Virus record (IMG/VR): IMGVR_UViG_3300030943_000164
Span: 1-24,745 of that record
Strand: one strand, 5' to 3'
From: a virus
DNA length: 24,745 nt
A program made the position numbers and the translations under genes. How positions within the stretch are numbered: the first letter of the stretch is position 1; the number at the start of each line of letters is the position of its first letter. Below the pieces are notes generated by a model, which saw only the letters and a list, made by a program, of their open reading frames with translations, searched no databases and had not been told where the DNA came from. Shown here in pieces: positions 16,037 to 24,310 of this stretch.

Positions 16037-17587
16037 TTATGATTGTCCTATAACAAATTCTTTAGTTTGACTTGTTCTTAGGTCTGATTTATCCTGATAA
16101 ATTGTAACCCTAATATGACCTACTAGGTTTTGTAACATTAAATCTACATATCTATAAATATTAAATAAGTTGAAATCTTTGTCTTCTATTTTCTTAAATG
16201 TAACTATTCCATTTACGGCTCCTCCGTTATCATTCAATAAAGTATTATCCCATTTAAGTACAACGTAAGGTGTTGCATTCTTAATTGAATACATAATTAT
16301 TCCTACAGAATAGAATTGAGAAACTCTACCCTTATCTCTTCCTGAATATTTTGTCCATGCATTAGAGTACATTGTGTGGCAAACGAAAGTTACTTCATTT
16401 ACTAATGGAGTTGATGGTGTTACGGATACTGCTAAATAGAATCTACGATTACAGTACCAAACATTTACGTAAGGATAGTTTGCTTCTGGAACTAAATAAA
16501 GAGTTTCTTTAATAGGTTCTGAAATAACTGAAGTATTAACTCCAAGTACTCCTGTTTGTTGGTCCTTAAATCCGAAAGCACGAACTTCTCTTCCTGTAAA
16601 GAACCAGATGTCATTTTCAACCCAAGTAATAGCATTTCTTGAACATGCTCCATAATTACCTGATTGAAGTTCTTGTTTATTATAATAAGTTCCAGATGTA
16701 TCTTGTACACGTGTAACTTTCCAAATTGATTTCTTTTTAAATACGATTAAGAATCCATAATAGTTTTTAAGTCCTGTTATTTCATCTGTTCCTAGTGGTT
16801 TAAATACGTCTGTACCTGTGAATGTTGATAGATTACCAGAGTTTGAGTAGTATACTGAACGAGGTTCGGCTGTAACCCCCGCTACATATAATTTGTCTTC
16901 GAATATTTCTAGAATATTTCCTTTAGGCATACTTGTCTTATCAACGAAGTTTGTACCATCAAAAGTGAAAGCTCCATCTGTTGTGTTTGAACCATAAAGA
17001 ATATCTCCAGCAGAATCTACAATCCATCCAAATCTAATTCCATCTGTAAATATTTTTTGTACTGTATGAGTTCCTGATTGAGTACCAGAAGTTGCTACGG
17101 CACCTCCTCCTAGTGTTGTTGAAAATTGAAAGGCATCTGCGGTAAGTCCTGTAGCAATAACATAGTAAGTTGTACCTGCTGTTATTCCTGTTGGTAAGGC
17201 ACCTGTTGTTGAAAAAACTATTTTACTATTTACTCCAAATCCATGACCTGTTTTTGTAACTACTCCTGGAGTTGCGATTGTTATTGTAGATGTTCCACCC
17301 CAAACCATGTCTGTCCATAATCCTGAACCTGTACTATAAACTTGAAGTTTAGTTCCTTTAGCTCTAATCATATAAGATGTCCCATTCTTTTTGTCGAATT
17401 GAAACATTGAGTGTATTTCTGTAGTTTCAGTAGCACCAAATAAAGAAAAACCAGTATCTTTTGATAGATACCCATTTTCCACGAAGTTCATATTTATAGG
17501 AACACTTCTTCCACGTGAATCATCAATATCAATGGCTTCTACCATTGAGTCTTGAATTATTGAAAATTTTGTTTTTTTTAATGGCAT
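16037..17587 (-). CDS. Beta-propeller-like tail (nozzle/stabilisation) protein
   Basis: 516 beta-rich residues with WD/kelch-like strands: MIRAKGTKLQVYS, DGIRFGWIVDSAGDILYGS, LEIFEDKLYVAGV, PRSVYYSNSGN, KPLGTDEITGLKNYYGFLIVFKKKSIWKV. These features and the place right after the adaptor gene fit tail nozzle or stabilisation proteins of podoviruses (P22 gp10-type role). An inserted module (about 97-179, TGALPTGITAGTTYYVIATG ... SGTHTV) interrupts the propeller pattern. The start lies two bases after the adaptor stop (TAAATATG). The family name is inferred from pattern and order. Confidence 0.75.
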   Translation of the reverse strand: MPLKKTKFSIIQDSMVEAIDIDDSRGRSVPINMNFVENGYLSKDTGFSLFGATETTEIHSMFQFDKKNGTSYMIRAKGTKLQVYSTGSGLWTDMVWGGTSTITIATPGVVTKTGHGFGVNSKIVFSTTGALPTGITAGTTYYVIATGLTADAFQFSTTLGGGAVATSGTQSGTHTVQKIFTDGIRFGWIVDSAGDILYGSNTTDGAFTFDGTNFVDKTSMPKGNILEIFEDKLYVAGVTAEPRSVYYSNSGNLSTFTGTDVFKPLGTDEITGLKNYYGFLIVFKKKSIWKVTRVQDTSGTYYNKQELQSGNYGACSRNAITWVENDIWFFTGREVRAFGFKDQQTGVLGVNTSVISEPIKETLYLVPEANYPYVNVWYCNRRFYLAVSVTPSTPLVNEVTFVCHTMYSNAWTKYSGRDKGRVSQFYSVGIIMYSIKNATPYVVLKWDNTLLNDNGGAVNGIVTFKKIEDKDFNLFNIYRYVDLMLQNLVGHIRVTIYQDKSDLRTSQTKEFVIGQS

Positions 17588-17589
17588 AT

Positions 17590-18192
17590 TTATATTAACT
17601 TTACATAATTAAACATTACTCCACCACGTTGATTACCTTCTTCGTAGTTGCTTTGAATAGATGTTTTCTTTGTAATCATTACTTCATATTTTGAATCATA
17701 AAGAGAAGCTAATTCTTGGTCTTGTAGGTCTTCAAAAGCCCTAGCAAGAATACCATAAACTATTGCTTCATGGAAGTATTCATTTATTGATGGATTACTA
17801 CCAGCAGTAAGAGTAGCAAATACTGGATAGTATTTTATATCTAGAGTTGAAGTTGCAACTGGATATACTTTAATATTATCTCCTTCAACGGTAATCATAT
17901 TATTCAAAACTTTATTATCAAAATCTTCTATTGATACTTCTTCGAATATATTTCCATTACTTTGTGCAGAACCATATAGTGTTCCAAATAATGTTGGAGT
18001 TGGTGCAACACCATTAGTGAAAGTTAATGTTGCTGAAAGTATTTTATCATTTGTAAATACTCTTTTAATTAAATCAGAGTATGCGAGATTAGCGTAAATA
18101 AGAATAGTATCATCAGAAACAATTTCACTTGTTGATTCAAGTAATTTAATTCTAGCTAAGTTTAAAATTTGTATTGTTGTTAATGCTGCCAT
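17590..18192 (-). CDS. Head-tail adaptor protein (SU10-adaptor-like)
   Basis: 200 residues. The N-terminal helix LNLARIKLLESTSEIVSDDTILIYANLAYSDLIKRV fits the adaptor family pattern 'LAR..L......D...L..N.AY..L'. The central part is beta-rich (DNIKVYPVATSTLDIKYYPVFATL), and the C-terminal helices contain FHEAIVYGILARAFEDLQDQELASLYDSKYE. Such proteins form a ring under the portal and join it to the short tail. It follows the coat gene after a 78-base gap holding a hairpin. No Shine-Dalgarno site is next to the ATG (AAAATAAAATG). Confidence 0.82.
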   Translation of the reverse strand: MAALTTIQILNLARIKLLESTSEIVSDDTILIYANLAYSDLIKRVFTNDKILSATLTFTNGVAPTPTLFGTLYGSAQSNGNIFEEVSIEDFDNKVLNNMITVEGDNIKVYPVATSTLDIKYYPVFATLTAGSNPSINEYFHEAIVYGILARAFEDLQDQELASLYDSKYEVMITKKTSIQSNYEEGNQRGGVMFNYVKLI

Positions 18193-18224
18193 TTTATTTT
18201 ATACTAATTAATTAATAATCCTAT

Positions 18225-18259
18225 TCCTACCCACCTCCTAAGAGATGAGTAGAGTAGAA
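18225..18259 (-). other. RNA hairpin downstream of the coat gene
   Basis: In the leftward transcript UUCUACUC (18259-18252) can pair with GGGUAGGA (18232-18225), eight pairs with G-U wobbles. The 19-base loop contains AGGAGGU. There is no U tract, so it is not a simple terminator. It could stabilise coat mRNA or tune read-through. The AGGAGG is more than 30 bases from the next ATG. Confidence 0.45.
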
Positions 18260-18270
18260 CTATTGGGTTA

Positions 18271-19365
18271 TTAAGCCAATGTTGCACGTAGAACAGCACC
18301 GTAACCACGATTTCCTTCGAAAATCTTCTTTCCCCATACAAGGAGTCCCTTACATGTTGAAACGAAAGATGTTGGGTCTGCTTCAGAAGGTATAACAGAA
18401 ACTTTGTTGATTTGCATTGCGAATGAACAGTATTCCTTTGTACCTGCCATGAACCAGTAACCAGTTGAGTTATCTCCAGGAATAAGTTCACTTCTGTAAA
18501 CTTCAAATCCTGCGATTGTACCAACTTTACCACCTATAACTGCATTTGTGTAAGAATCGCCTACTGCAGGAATAAATTCTGGAGCTTGTAATAGTAAACC
18601 TTCGAATTGAGAGTTAACTACTAGGAAACGACCTGCGAATGGTGTAAGAGACTTACCTAGAGCTGTACGAAGTGAAACAATGTATGAGTATACATTTGAC
18701 TTTGTAAGACCTAGAGCAACCGCACCTGCAATAGAGTAAGTAGCACCTGCACCGATAGTACCTCCAGTATAAGCAACTCCATCAAGGTCTTTGATAGTGA
18801 TACTTGTTCCAGATGTATAAGCAGTAACTAGGTAAGATTTTGTCAAACCTACTGCTGTGAATATTCCACCAACCATTGAAGCTGTGAAAGTAGTACCTGA
18901 ACCTGTAACTACACCAGTAGTAACTGCAACTGCGACTGTACCTGTAGCGTAAGCTGTACCAATCATGTTTGCTGCGTTAACTCCTTTTGTCATGTAAGTT
19001 AGAAGTTGTGTATCAAGGTATTCAGAGATTACTCCCTTTGAACTTTGAGCATATTCGTTAATTGCACTTATATCGTTTTGAATCTTATCTACATCGTCAA
19101 CTCCGAAGTCGAAGTATTTCATTGTATCAATTATCAAGTCTTCATAAGTAGGAACAAGGTCTTGCTTAACTAGAGTCATACCTTTAGTATAATCGTTAAG
19201 TGTTACCTTACCTGCTGTACGAACACGTACACGGTCTCCACTTTCTTTAATAGTACCTTCGTACTTTGTGTTTGTAATCTTTGTATAAATAGTCTCATTA
19301 TATAGAATTTCTATAAGTTTAAGAGAATATTTTATGGGCGTAAAAGCCGCTAAATTGTTTGCCAT
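18271..19365 (-). CDS. Major capsid protein (HK97 fold) with beta insertion domain
   Basis: 364 residues. The N-terminal arm has ERxxDRVRVRTAGKVTLNDYTKG-like strands (YEGTIKESGDRVRVR), a helical spine (KIQNDISAINEYAQSSKGVISEYLDTQLLTYM, about 94-126) and a C-terminal strand region with GRFLVVNSQFEGLL, GKVGTIAGFEVYRS and EYCSFAMQINKVSVIPSEADPTSFVSTCKGLLVWGKKIF, as in P22-type coat proteins. Residues about 137-214 (VVTGSGTTFTASMVGG ... AYTSGTSITIKDLDGVAYTGG) form a separate beta module inserted in the fold. It follows the scaffold-like gene, the usual order. Confidence 0.9.
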   Translation of the reverse strand: MANNLAAFTPIKYSLKLIEILYNETIYTKITNTKYEGTIKESGDRVRVRTAGKVTLNDYTKGMTLVKQDLVPTYEDLIIDTMKYFDFGVDDVDKIQNDISAINEYAQSSKGVISEYLDTQLLTYMTKGVNAANMIGTAYATGTVAVAVTTGVVTGSGTTFTASMVGGIFTAVGLTKSYLVTAYTSGTSITIKDLDGVAYTGGTIGAGATYSIAGAVALGLTKSNVYSYIVSLRTALGKSLTPFAGRFLVVNSQFEGLLLQAPEFIPAVGDSYTNAVIGGKVGTIAGFEVYRSELIPGDNSTGYWFMAGTKEYCSFAMQINKVSVIPSEADPTSFVSTCKGLLVWGKKIFEGNRGYGAVLRATLA

Positions 19366-19415
19366 ATTGTTAAATTAAATTAAATAATCTTATTAATGAC
19401 ATAGACAATCTTGCT

Positions 19416-20153
19416 TTAGATTTTACCAGATTCCATATCGGCATTGAACTCTTTTGATAGCGAGAAGAATTTTTGAGGTTCCTCTTGTTGCATACGTGTC
19501 CAATCTTCTAGAGAACGATTAACTTTGGTTTCTTTAGGACCAGCAGTATTACGTTCAATTTCTATACGAGTATTTTTATCTGCTTCATCTTTAGCACCTA
19601 TTTCCATTGAAGAATCAAATAGATGTATTTTAGCAACATCAACTAGGATGTTATCAATATTTTCTGGAACATTGTTCACATCAAAATATTTTGTTCTAAA
19701 TTCATCTTTAGATTCAGCCAATTTAGGATATTTTTGAATAGCGTTATTTAATGCAGCTTCCCACTTTTGGGTATTCCATTGTTTTCTTGCGAAAGCAATA
19801 GCAGGGTCTTTGTTAATCTCCTGTGTGGCTTTATTTACTACACCTTTAGTGTAATTCATAAAGTTTTCTTTAGCTTCATCATCTAAATTTTCAAATCCTG
19901 GAAAAGGATTATCTATGTTTTGTCCAAATTGATTTGAACCTTGCCCTTGTGTAAGTGATTCATTCTCGATTCTTAATCTTTCGATTTCAGAATCTTTCTC
20001 CTTTTGTACATCTAGGAGACGTAGAGCTTCCTTAGAAGACTCTTTGAACTTTACTTCGTAATCAATAGCTGGGACTATAGCTACTTCTGGGATTATAGGA
20101 TTCCCCTCTCCTTGCGTTCCGTTTAAAACGGAGTTTGCTTCTTCTTGTGTCAT
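19416..20153 (-). CDS. Scaffolding-like protein
   Basis: 245 acidic, helix-rich residues lying directly before the coat gene. A coiled coil (about 33-68, VKFKESSKEALRLLDVQKEKDSEIERLRIENESL), a flexible Gln/Gly/Asn stretch, then helices including DWTRMQQEEPQKFFSLSKEFNADM at the C-terminus match the composition of capsid scaffolding proteins, whose C-terminus usually contacts the coat. Its ATG overlaps the stop of the upstream micro-ORF (ATGA). The assignment rests on position and composition. Confidence 0.8.
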   Translation of the reverse strand: MTQEEANSVLNGTQGEGNPIIPEVAIVPAIDYEVKFKESSKEALRLLDVQKEKDSEIERLRIENESLTQGQGSNQFGQNIDNPFPGFENLDDEAKENFMNYTKGVVNKATQEINKDPAIAFARKQWNTQKWEAALNNAIQKYPKLAESKDEFRTKYFDVNNVPENIDNILVDVAKIHLFDSSMEIGAKDEADKNTRIEIERNTAGPKETKVNRSLEDWTRMQQEEPQKFFSLSKEFNADMESGKI

Positions 20154-20227
20154 AATGTTTGTGCCGTCTCTTTAGAGGTTTGGCATATTATATTATTAAT
20201 AGCTTTTTTGTAGGTACCATAACCCAT
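20150..20227 (-). CDS. Candidate micro-ORF (25 aa)
   Basis: The frame reads MGYGTYKKAINNIICQTSKE and five further residues, and its TGA overlaps the ATG of the scaffold-like gene (ATGA). Short basic MxYGxxKK peptides are often found next to portal and scaffold genes in phages, so this may be a real minor protein or a coupling ORF for the scaffold. No homology can be tested here. Confidence 0.45.
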   Translation of the reverse strand: MGYGTYKKAINNIICQTSKETAQTL

Positions 20228-20242
20228 TAGAAACTTAAACCA

Positions 20243-20275
20243 TTAACACTTCTTTCCTCCTTTCTTTTTTTTCAT
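20243..20275 (-). CDS. Candidate 10-residue micro-ORF
   Basis: Reads MKKKKGGKKC then TAA, starting two bases after the stop of the 111-residue gene (TAATTATG), the same stop-start pattern as the other junctions. It is highly basic. An AAAGGAGG stretch lies inside it. It may be a tiny DNA-contacting peptide or just part of a leader region. Confidence 0.3.
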   Translation of the reverse strand: MKKKKGGKKC

Positions 20276-20277
20276 AA

Positions 20278-20589
20278 TTAATCCATTAATTGCTGAATTG
20301 ATTTTACAGCTACTTGCTGTGCAACCTTTGGGCTATTAATAAAGTTTAATATTTTTTTAATGAATTTGATTTCAACCTGTCTAAAAGTAATAACATTACT
20401 ATCTAGACCTTCTTCACAAATTCTTGAAGTAGCTATATCATATTCTGCATTTAACCAATCTTCTACTTCTTTATCGGTTAATTTTCTACCACTTAATGCT
20501 TCTTCCCATTCACGGAATGTTTTTTTTTCTTCTTCGTTTAAGTCAGAGAATGAAGTCAGTCCTAATTTTTTTAAATATTTTTGTAACAT
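20278..20589 (-). CDS. Hypothetical protein after portal (103 aa)
   Basis: The start at 20589 (MLQKYLKKLG) follows the portal stop as TAATATG; a longer frame to 20613 would overlap the portal. It is a helical protein with a pattern LTSFSDLNEEEKKTFREWEEALSGRKLTDKEVEDWL in its first half, then a basic C-terminal half. Small helical proteins between portal and scaffold genes occur in several podovirus-like phages, but the function is not known. It is probably a minor capsid or packaging factor. Confidence 0.78.
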   Translation of the reverse strand: MLQKYLKKLGLTSFSDLNEEEKKTFREWEEALSGRKLTDKEVEDWLNAEYDIATSRICEEGLDSNVITFRQVEIKFIKKILNFINSPKVAQQVAVKSIQQLMD

Positions 20590-20590
20590 A

Positions 20591-22279
20591 TTACATATTT
20601 TGAGGTAGTGCATTTGTATTTGCTACACTATCTTGTGGATTATTAACTTTACTTGGTGGTTGTTGTTGTGTGTTTAAAGGTGCTTGTGGATTCTCTAAAG
20701 CCATAACTGATGCAATTTCTTCATCTGTCCAATCCATTAATTCTAATTCTTTCTTCTTTGCAATCATTATTGCTACTGGATTATTCATGAAAGAATTTTT
20801 AATGTATTGAATCTTCTTTAGGTCAAAGTCATCTGCTGCACTTGCTTCTGATTCTACTTCAACTTTAACTTCGTATCCTTGAGGAGTTAAGAAATCATTT
20901 GTGAATACATCTTTAGCATTATAGTTTCCATCTGAACTCTTTTTGAATAGAGTTACAACACCTGTTTTATTATTTTTTAGAAGGTCATAAAATAGACATC
21001 CAAGTTCTTTCCAAGCTTTACGATAATTTTTTGATACAACACTATTTCTTTGTGCTGATTTTTGTAGGGATAATTGAACTTGTCCTAGTGTTTGTTCTCC
21101 TGGTTGTTTTTCACCTCTTTCTTCGGCTGTTTGAGCAACTGAAGATTGAGCTAAATTCTTAAGGAAACTCATTTGATTTAGTGTATCTCCAAGTGGATTT
21201 ATTTCCATTTGTTTAACTATATCAGAAGGATTACCTGGAACACCAAACATTCCGAATGGTTTAGCATCAAATGCTCTAGGTTGGAATGTTCCATTCATTG
21301 TATTGAAGAAATACATTCCGAAGTTACGATATGTTCTATTCTCAAGGTCTTGAGAAAAGTACATATTAATAACTTTATTTATTGTTCTAACATTATCTGC
21401 AATACCATCACTCCAGAAATCTACTGCATCTGGGTCTGAAGCCCAAGTTACTATAGGAATCTTAGAAATTCCAATAGCTTCTTTCAAAGGCATATCCAAT
21501 AGAAGAATAGAATCAGTAGCGTATGTTCTAATATGACGAATAAATTTCTTTACATCATCATGCCAAACCATTTCGTATGATTCGTTTATTTCTACCATTA
21601 TATCTGCAGATTGGTATTCATCAAAATTTGATACACCAAGATTTTCTAATCTTTCTTTACGTAGTAAATATGATTGTTCATCTGTTGCAGCTTTTAATAA
21701 TCCAGCTTTTGAATCTAGATAAATCTTTAAATCTTTTTTAGCATCTGCTTTATATTTTGGATTTGCTAATATTTCACGAAGAGAACGATAGATATGTGTT
21801 TGTTTAATATAAGTAGCTGTCTCAATGTCTAGTGGATTTACACGTGGGTCAATTTCAATATCATAAGGGTCAATCAAGTCTATAAATATTTGACCACCTG
21901 ATATACCAATCTTTTTAAATCCTCTACCTTGTAATCCTACTATTTTTTTTTCGGCATTATCAAGAATATCAAGTTTTAATTTATCGTAGTAATAATCCCA
22001 TAGTTCATTCATTACTATTTCTGCATCTTTGTCTTTGTTTGCTTTATCACGTGTTTCGAACTTAAGTTTTGGAGCTTCATCAATCTTAGATAACCAAGTT
22101 TGAATTGTTTCACGAATAACAGGAATATTAACAGGTTGACGTTGTGTCAATCTGTTTGTGTTTACCTTATCTCTATATAAAGAGTAGGATTCATTCCATT
22201 GTTGGAATCTACGTTCCTTAAATTTGATGGAATCTTCCTTATCTTTAATATGTTGAGCTACGATTTGTTCTTTATCCAT
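20591..22279 (-). CDS. Portal protein
   Basis: 562 residues, a normal portal length. The N-terminal helical region (FQQWNESYSLYRDKVNTNRL), a wing with DNAEKKIVGLQGRGFKKIGI and FIDLIDPYDIEIDPRVNPLD, a central beta region, and a long crown-side helix segment (TLGQVQLSLQKSAQRNSVVSKNYRKAWKELGCLFYDLL) fit dodecameric portals that thread DNA into the head and bind terminase. The last 30 residues are Gln/Pro/Asn-rich and probably disordered. It lies after TerL, with its own promoter and a leader of about 28 bases. No Shine-Dalgarno site is seen. Confidence 0.88.
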   Translation of the reverse strand: MDKEQIVAQHIKDKEDSIKFKERRFQQWNESYSLYRDKVNTNRLTQRQPVNIPVIRETIQTWLSKIDEAPKLKFETRDKANKDKDAEIVMNELWDYYYDKLKLDILDNAEKKIVGLQGRGFKKIGISGGQIFIDLIDPYDIEIDPRVNPLDIETATYIKQTHIYRSLREILANPKYKADAKKDLKIYLDSKAGLLKAATDEQSYLLRKERLENLGVSNFDEYQSADIMVEINESYEMVWHDDVKKFIRHIRTYATDSILLLDMPLKEAIGISKIPIVTWASDPDAVDFWSDGIADNVRTINKVINMYFSQDLENRTYRNFGMYFFNTMNGTFQPRAFDAKPFGMFGVPGNPSDIVKQMEINPLGDTLNQMSFLKNLAQSSVAQTAEERGEKQPGEQTLGQVQLSLQKSAQRNSVVSKNYRKAWKELGCLFYDLLKNNKTGVVTLFKKSSDGNYNAKDVFTNDFLTPQGYEVKVEVESEASAADDFDLKKIQYIKNSFMNNPVAIMIAKKKELELMDWTDEEIASVMALENPQAPLNTQQQPPSKVNNPQDSVANTNALPQNM

Positions 22280-22313
22280 TATTTAGTTAATTAAAAAATT
22301 AATTTGTACACCC

Positions 22314-22342
22314 ATTATACCACAAAATAAAATATTTGTCAA
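22314..22342 (-). promoter_or_regulatory. Perfect extended -10 promoter before the portal gene
   Basis: On the minus strand: TTGACA (22342-22337), 17 bases ending in TGG, and TATAAT (22319-22314). Predicted +1 is 22307, so the leader to the ATG at 22279 is about 28 bases, AT-rich and without a Shine-Dalgarno site. The -35 begins three bases after the TerL stop. Confidence 0.93.
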
Positions 22343-22345
22343 GTT

Positions 22346-23629
22346 TTACATCCCCATCTCTGGATACATGTCATCAACACCTCCACAAACTGATTGATTT
22401 GAGAATTGATTTACTCTAATTGGTTGTTGTGGAATTTGCCAAACAGCTAAAGCTAGAGACATAATTCTATCGTCATGTTTACCATCAGGAACCTGAATAG
22501 AAGTAGTACCATTATCATTTAAACTATATGACATAGACTTAAGTTCTGTTATGAGTACGTCATCATTTGGTATTTTAATCTTATCTTGTTCTAAGAGTAT
22601 TTGTAAATTATGTAATATGTCAGTTCTAGATACTTTATTGAATCTGAAAGGAGTTATGTTCATTCCTCTTGCATATAAGTCATCGAATATAGGTTCACCA
22701 ACTCCAGTAGAGTCAATCATTATCATTCCTTTGTTGTGTTTTAGATATACGTTCTCAATTCTAGCCTTTTGTAGATTATAATCCATTTGATTAAATGAAT
22801 CTTGCTTTAAAAGGTGGAAATCATTAAGATTAAAAGGAGAAATAACAGTAAAGTCATTATATTTAGCCAAGTCAACTCCAATTTGATACATTGCAAGTTC
22901 TTTTGGTGTATATTCTTCCATTTTATAGGTATTTTCGTCAATTCTCTTGAAGAATCCAAGTCCGTTATCTAGGAAAGTACAGTAATATTCTTGTTTAAAT
23001 AGGTCAGATGGCATCTCTTTTCTAGCATCTTCTAGTTGTTCTGGTGATAATGCTTTTGTTTTATCAACAGTAAGTACTTCACAGAACCATTTAGGGTCAT
23101 GTTCAATAGTTTTCATTAGGTCCCATGCATGATTGATTCCACGGGGAGTCATAATGAAGATAGCCCATCCTCCGTTTTCACGTAGAATAGGTGAGATGAA
23201 GTTCCATACGTCAGGCTTCATCAAGGAATATTCAGAGAAGACTACTCCGATAGGGTTTGTTCCAACGATACGGTCAATGTTATCTGCTCCAACCATCTGT
23301 AAAATAGAACCGTTAATAAGTTCTATAATCATATCTGATTGGTTGATTGATTTTACTATTTCTTTAGGAAAGTGGTCTAGGAATTTGAATCCATCTTTAT
23401 CGGCACCTGTCCAGATAACCTTTTTAGCCTGGGCGTAGGTTGGTAGGAAGTAGTAATAGGTTCCTTTACGTTCCATCATCTTTTTAGGAAGATTAGCGAA
23501 GATTGTTTTATCTTTTCCAGAACGTCTATGAGCAACCCAATAGAGTCTATCAATACCTGAATCCCAAGCTTTGAGAATAGGTATTTGATAAGCACGTGGT
23601 TTAAAATGATACGGTAGAGTTATTTCCAT
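22346..23629 (-). CDS. terL: Terminase large subunit (TerL)
   Basis: 427 residues, at the short end for TerL but complete. The ATPase domain shows a Walker A-type motif HRRSGKDKT (34-42), Walker B VVFSEY (129-134) and a coupling motif FIMTPRG (158-164). The RNase H-like nuclease domain has D253 in GVDLAKYNDFT, D306 in MIDSTGVGE and D387 in GKHDDRIMSLALAVW. It cuts concatemeric DNA and pumps it through the portal. The start overlaps the TerS stop by one base (TAATG). Confidence 0.95.
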   Translation of the reverse strand: MEITLPYHFKPRAYQIPILKAWDSGIDRLYWVAHRRSGKDKTIFANLPKKMMERKGTYYYFLPTYAQAKKVIWTGADKDGFKFLDHFPKEIVKSINQSDMIIELINGSILQMVGADNIDRIVGTNPIGVVFSEYSLMKPDVWNFISPILRENGGWAIFIMTPRGINHAWDLMKTIEHDPKWFCEVLTVDKTKALSPEQLEDARKEMPSDLFKQEYYCTFLDNGLGFFKRIDENTYKMEEYTPKELAMYQIGVDLAKYNDFTVISPFNLNDFHLLKQDSFNQMDYNLQKARIENVYLKHNKGMIMIDSTGVGEPIFDDLYARGMNITPFRFNKVSRTDILHNLQILLEQDKIKIPNDDVLITELKSMSYSLNDNGTTSIQVPDGKHDDRIMSLALAVWQIPQQPIRVNQFSNQSVCGGVDDMYPEMGM

Positions 23630-24309
23630 TATTTTTCTATAATTACAGCATCTAATATTTTATCTTCTAGGACCTTTATTGTTTCATCAATAACTCTTGA
23701 TTCTACTTCTAGTGGAACATCAGCATAATTAACAGAGTTTATTTTAATCTCTCCTTGCATAGTACCTTTAACTTCAGTCTTACTTGAATATCCTTCATCC
23801 TTTCCTAAAGTAGTCATAATAGTCTTAGAAGCTGATTCAACTAATCTAGCTGCATCAATATCTATAACTTCTACTTCAGTCATTTTAGGAGTACCATCTT
23901 CATTCTTACCAGTTTCGATAAGTTTCATTTGGGACCAAGGAATATTTAAAATACGATTATAATTACGTTCAGCATTAGACATCATTGTGGAACGTCTAAG
24001 TTTATCTTTCTTTTCTTTGAACCATTTTTGATTACCAATATTTACTGCAGTATTTTCAGCAAAACCAGCCTTAAGAGCAGCACCCTTTGCATTAGGATTA
24101 CCACTTCTCCAGGACTTAATATATAAGTCCCAACATAGTTGTCTACGTGAGTAGTCTTGATTCTTATTTCTTTCTGATGGATGAATAACTACATTACCAA
24201 CTTTTGATATATAAACTTCTTCTTCACTTCCATCATCAAGAGTTATTATTCTAGTTTCACCATGTTCTAATGGTTCTACTAATTCAATTTTCTTTGGTAT
24301 TTCAGCCAT
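23629..24309 (-). CDS. terS: Terminase small subunit (TerS)
   Basis: 226 residues. A helix-turn-helix-like region (about 60-98, NPNAKGAALKAGFAENTAVNIGNQKWF) matches the terminase small subunit pattern of a DNA-recognition helix pair. It is followed by helices and an acidic beta segment. It lies immediately before TerL with a one-base overlap, the standard packaging order. It recognises phage DNA and regulates TerL. The N-terminal 45 residues are an extra beta-rich extension (ETRIITLDDGSEEEVYISKVGNVVI). Confidence 0.87.
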   Translation of the reverse strand: MAEIPKKIELVEPLEHGETRIITLDDGSEEEVYISKVGNVVIHPSERNKNQDYSRRQLCWDLYIKSWRSGNPNAKGAALKAGFAENTAVNIGNQKWFKEKKDKLRRSTMMSNAERNYNRILNIPWSQMKLIETGKNEDGTPKMTEVEVIDIDAARLVESASKTIMTTLGKDEGYSSKTEVKGTMQGEIKINSVNYADVPLEVESRVIDETIKVLEDKILDAVIIEK

Positions 24310-24310
24310 C

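Noticed and set aside
18204-18533. 109-residue minus-strand frame across the end of the coat gene
   Set aside because: It is an out-of-frame shadow of the coat gene extending into the gap. It has no start signal and an unlikely composition.
20232-20262. Four-codon frame GTG TTA ATG GTT TAA after AAAGGAGG
   Set aside because: Too short to call as a gene. It is mentioned only as part of the leader-like gap.
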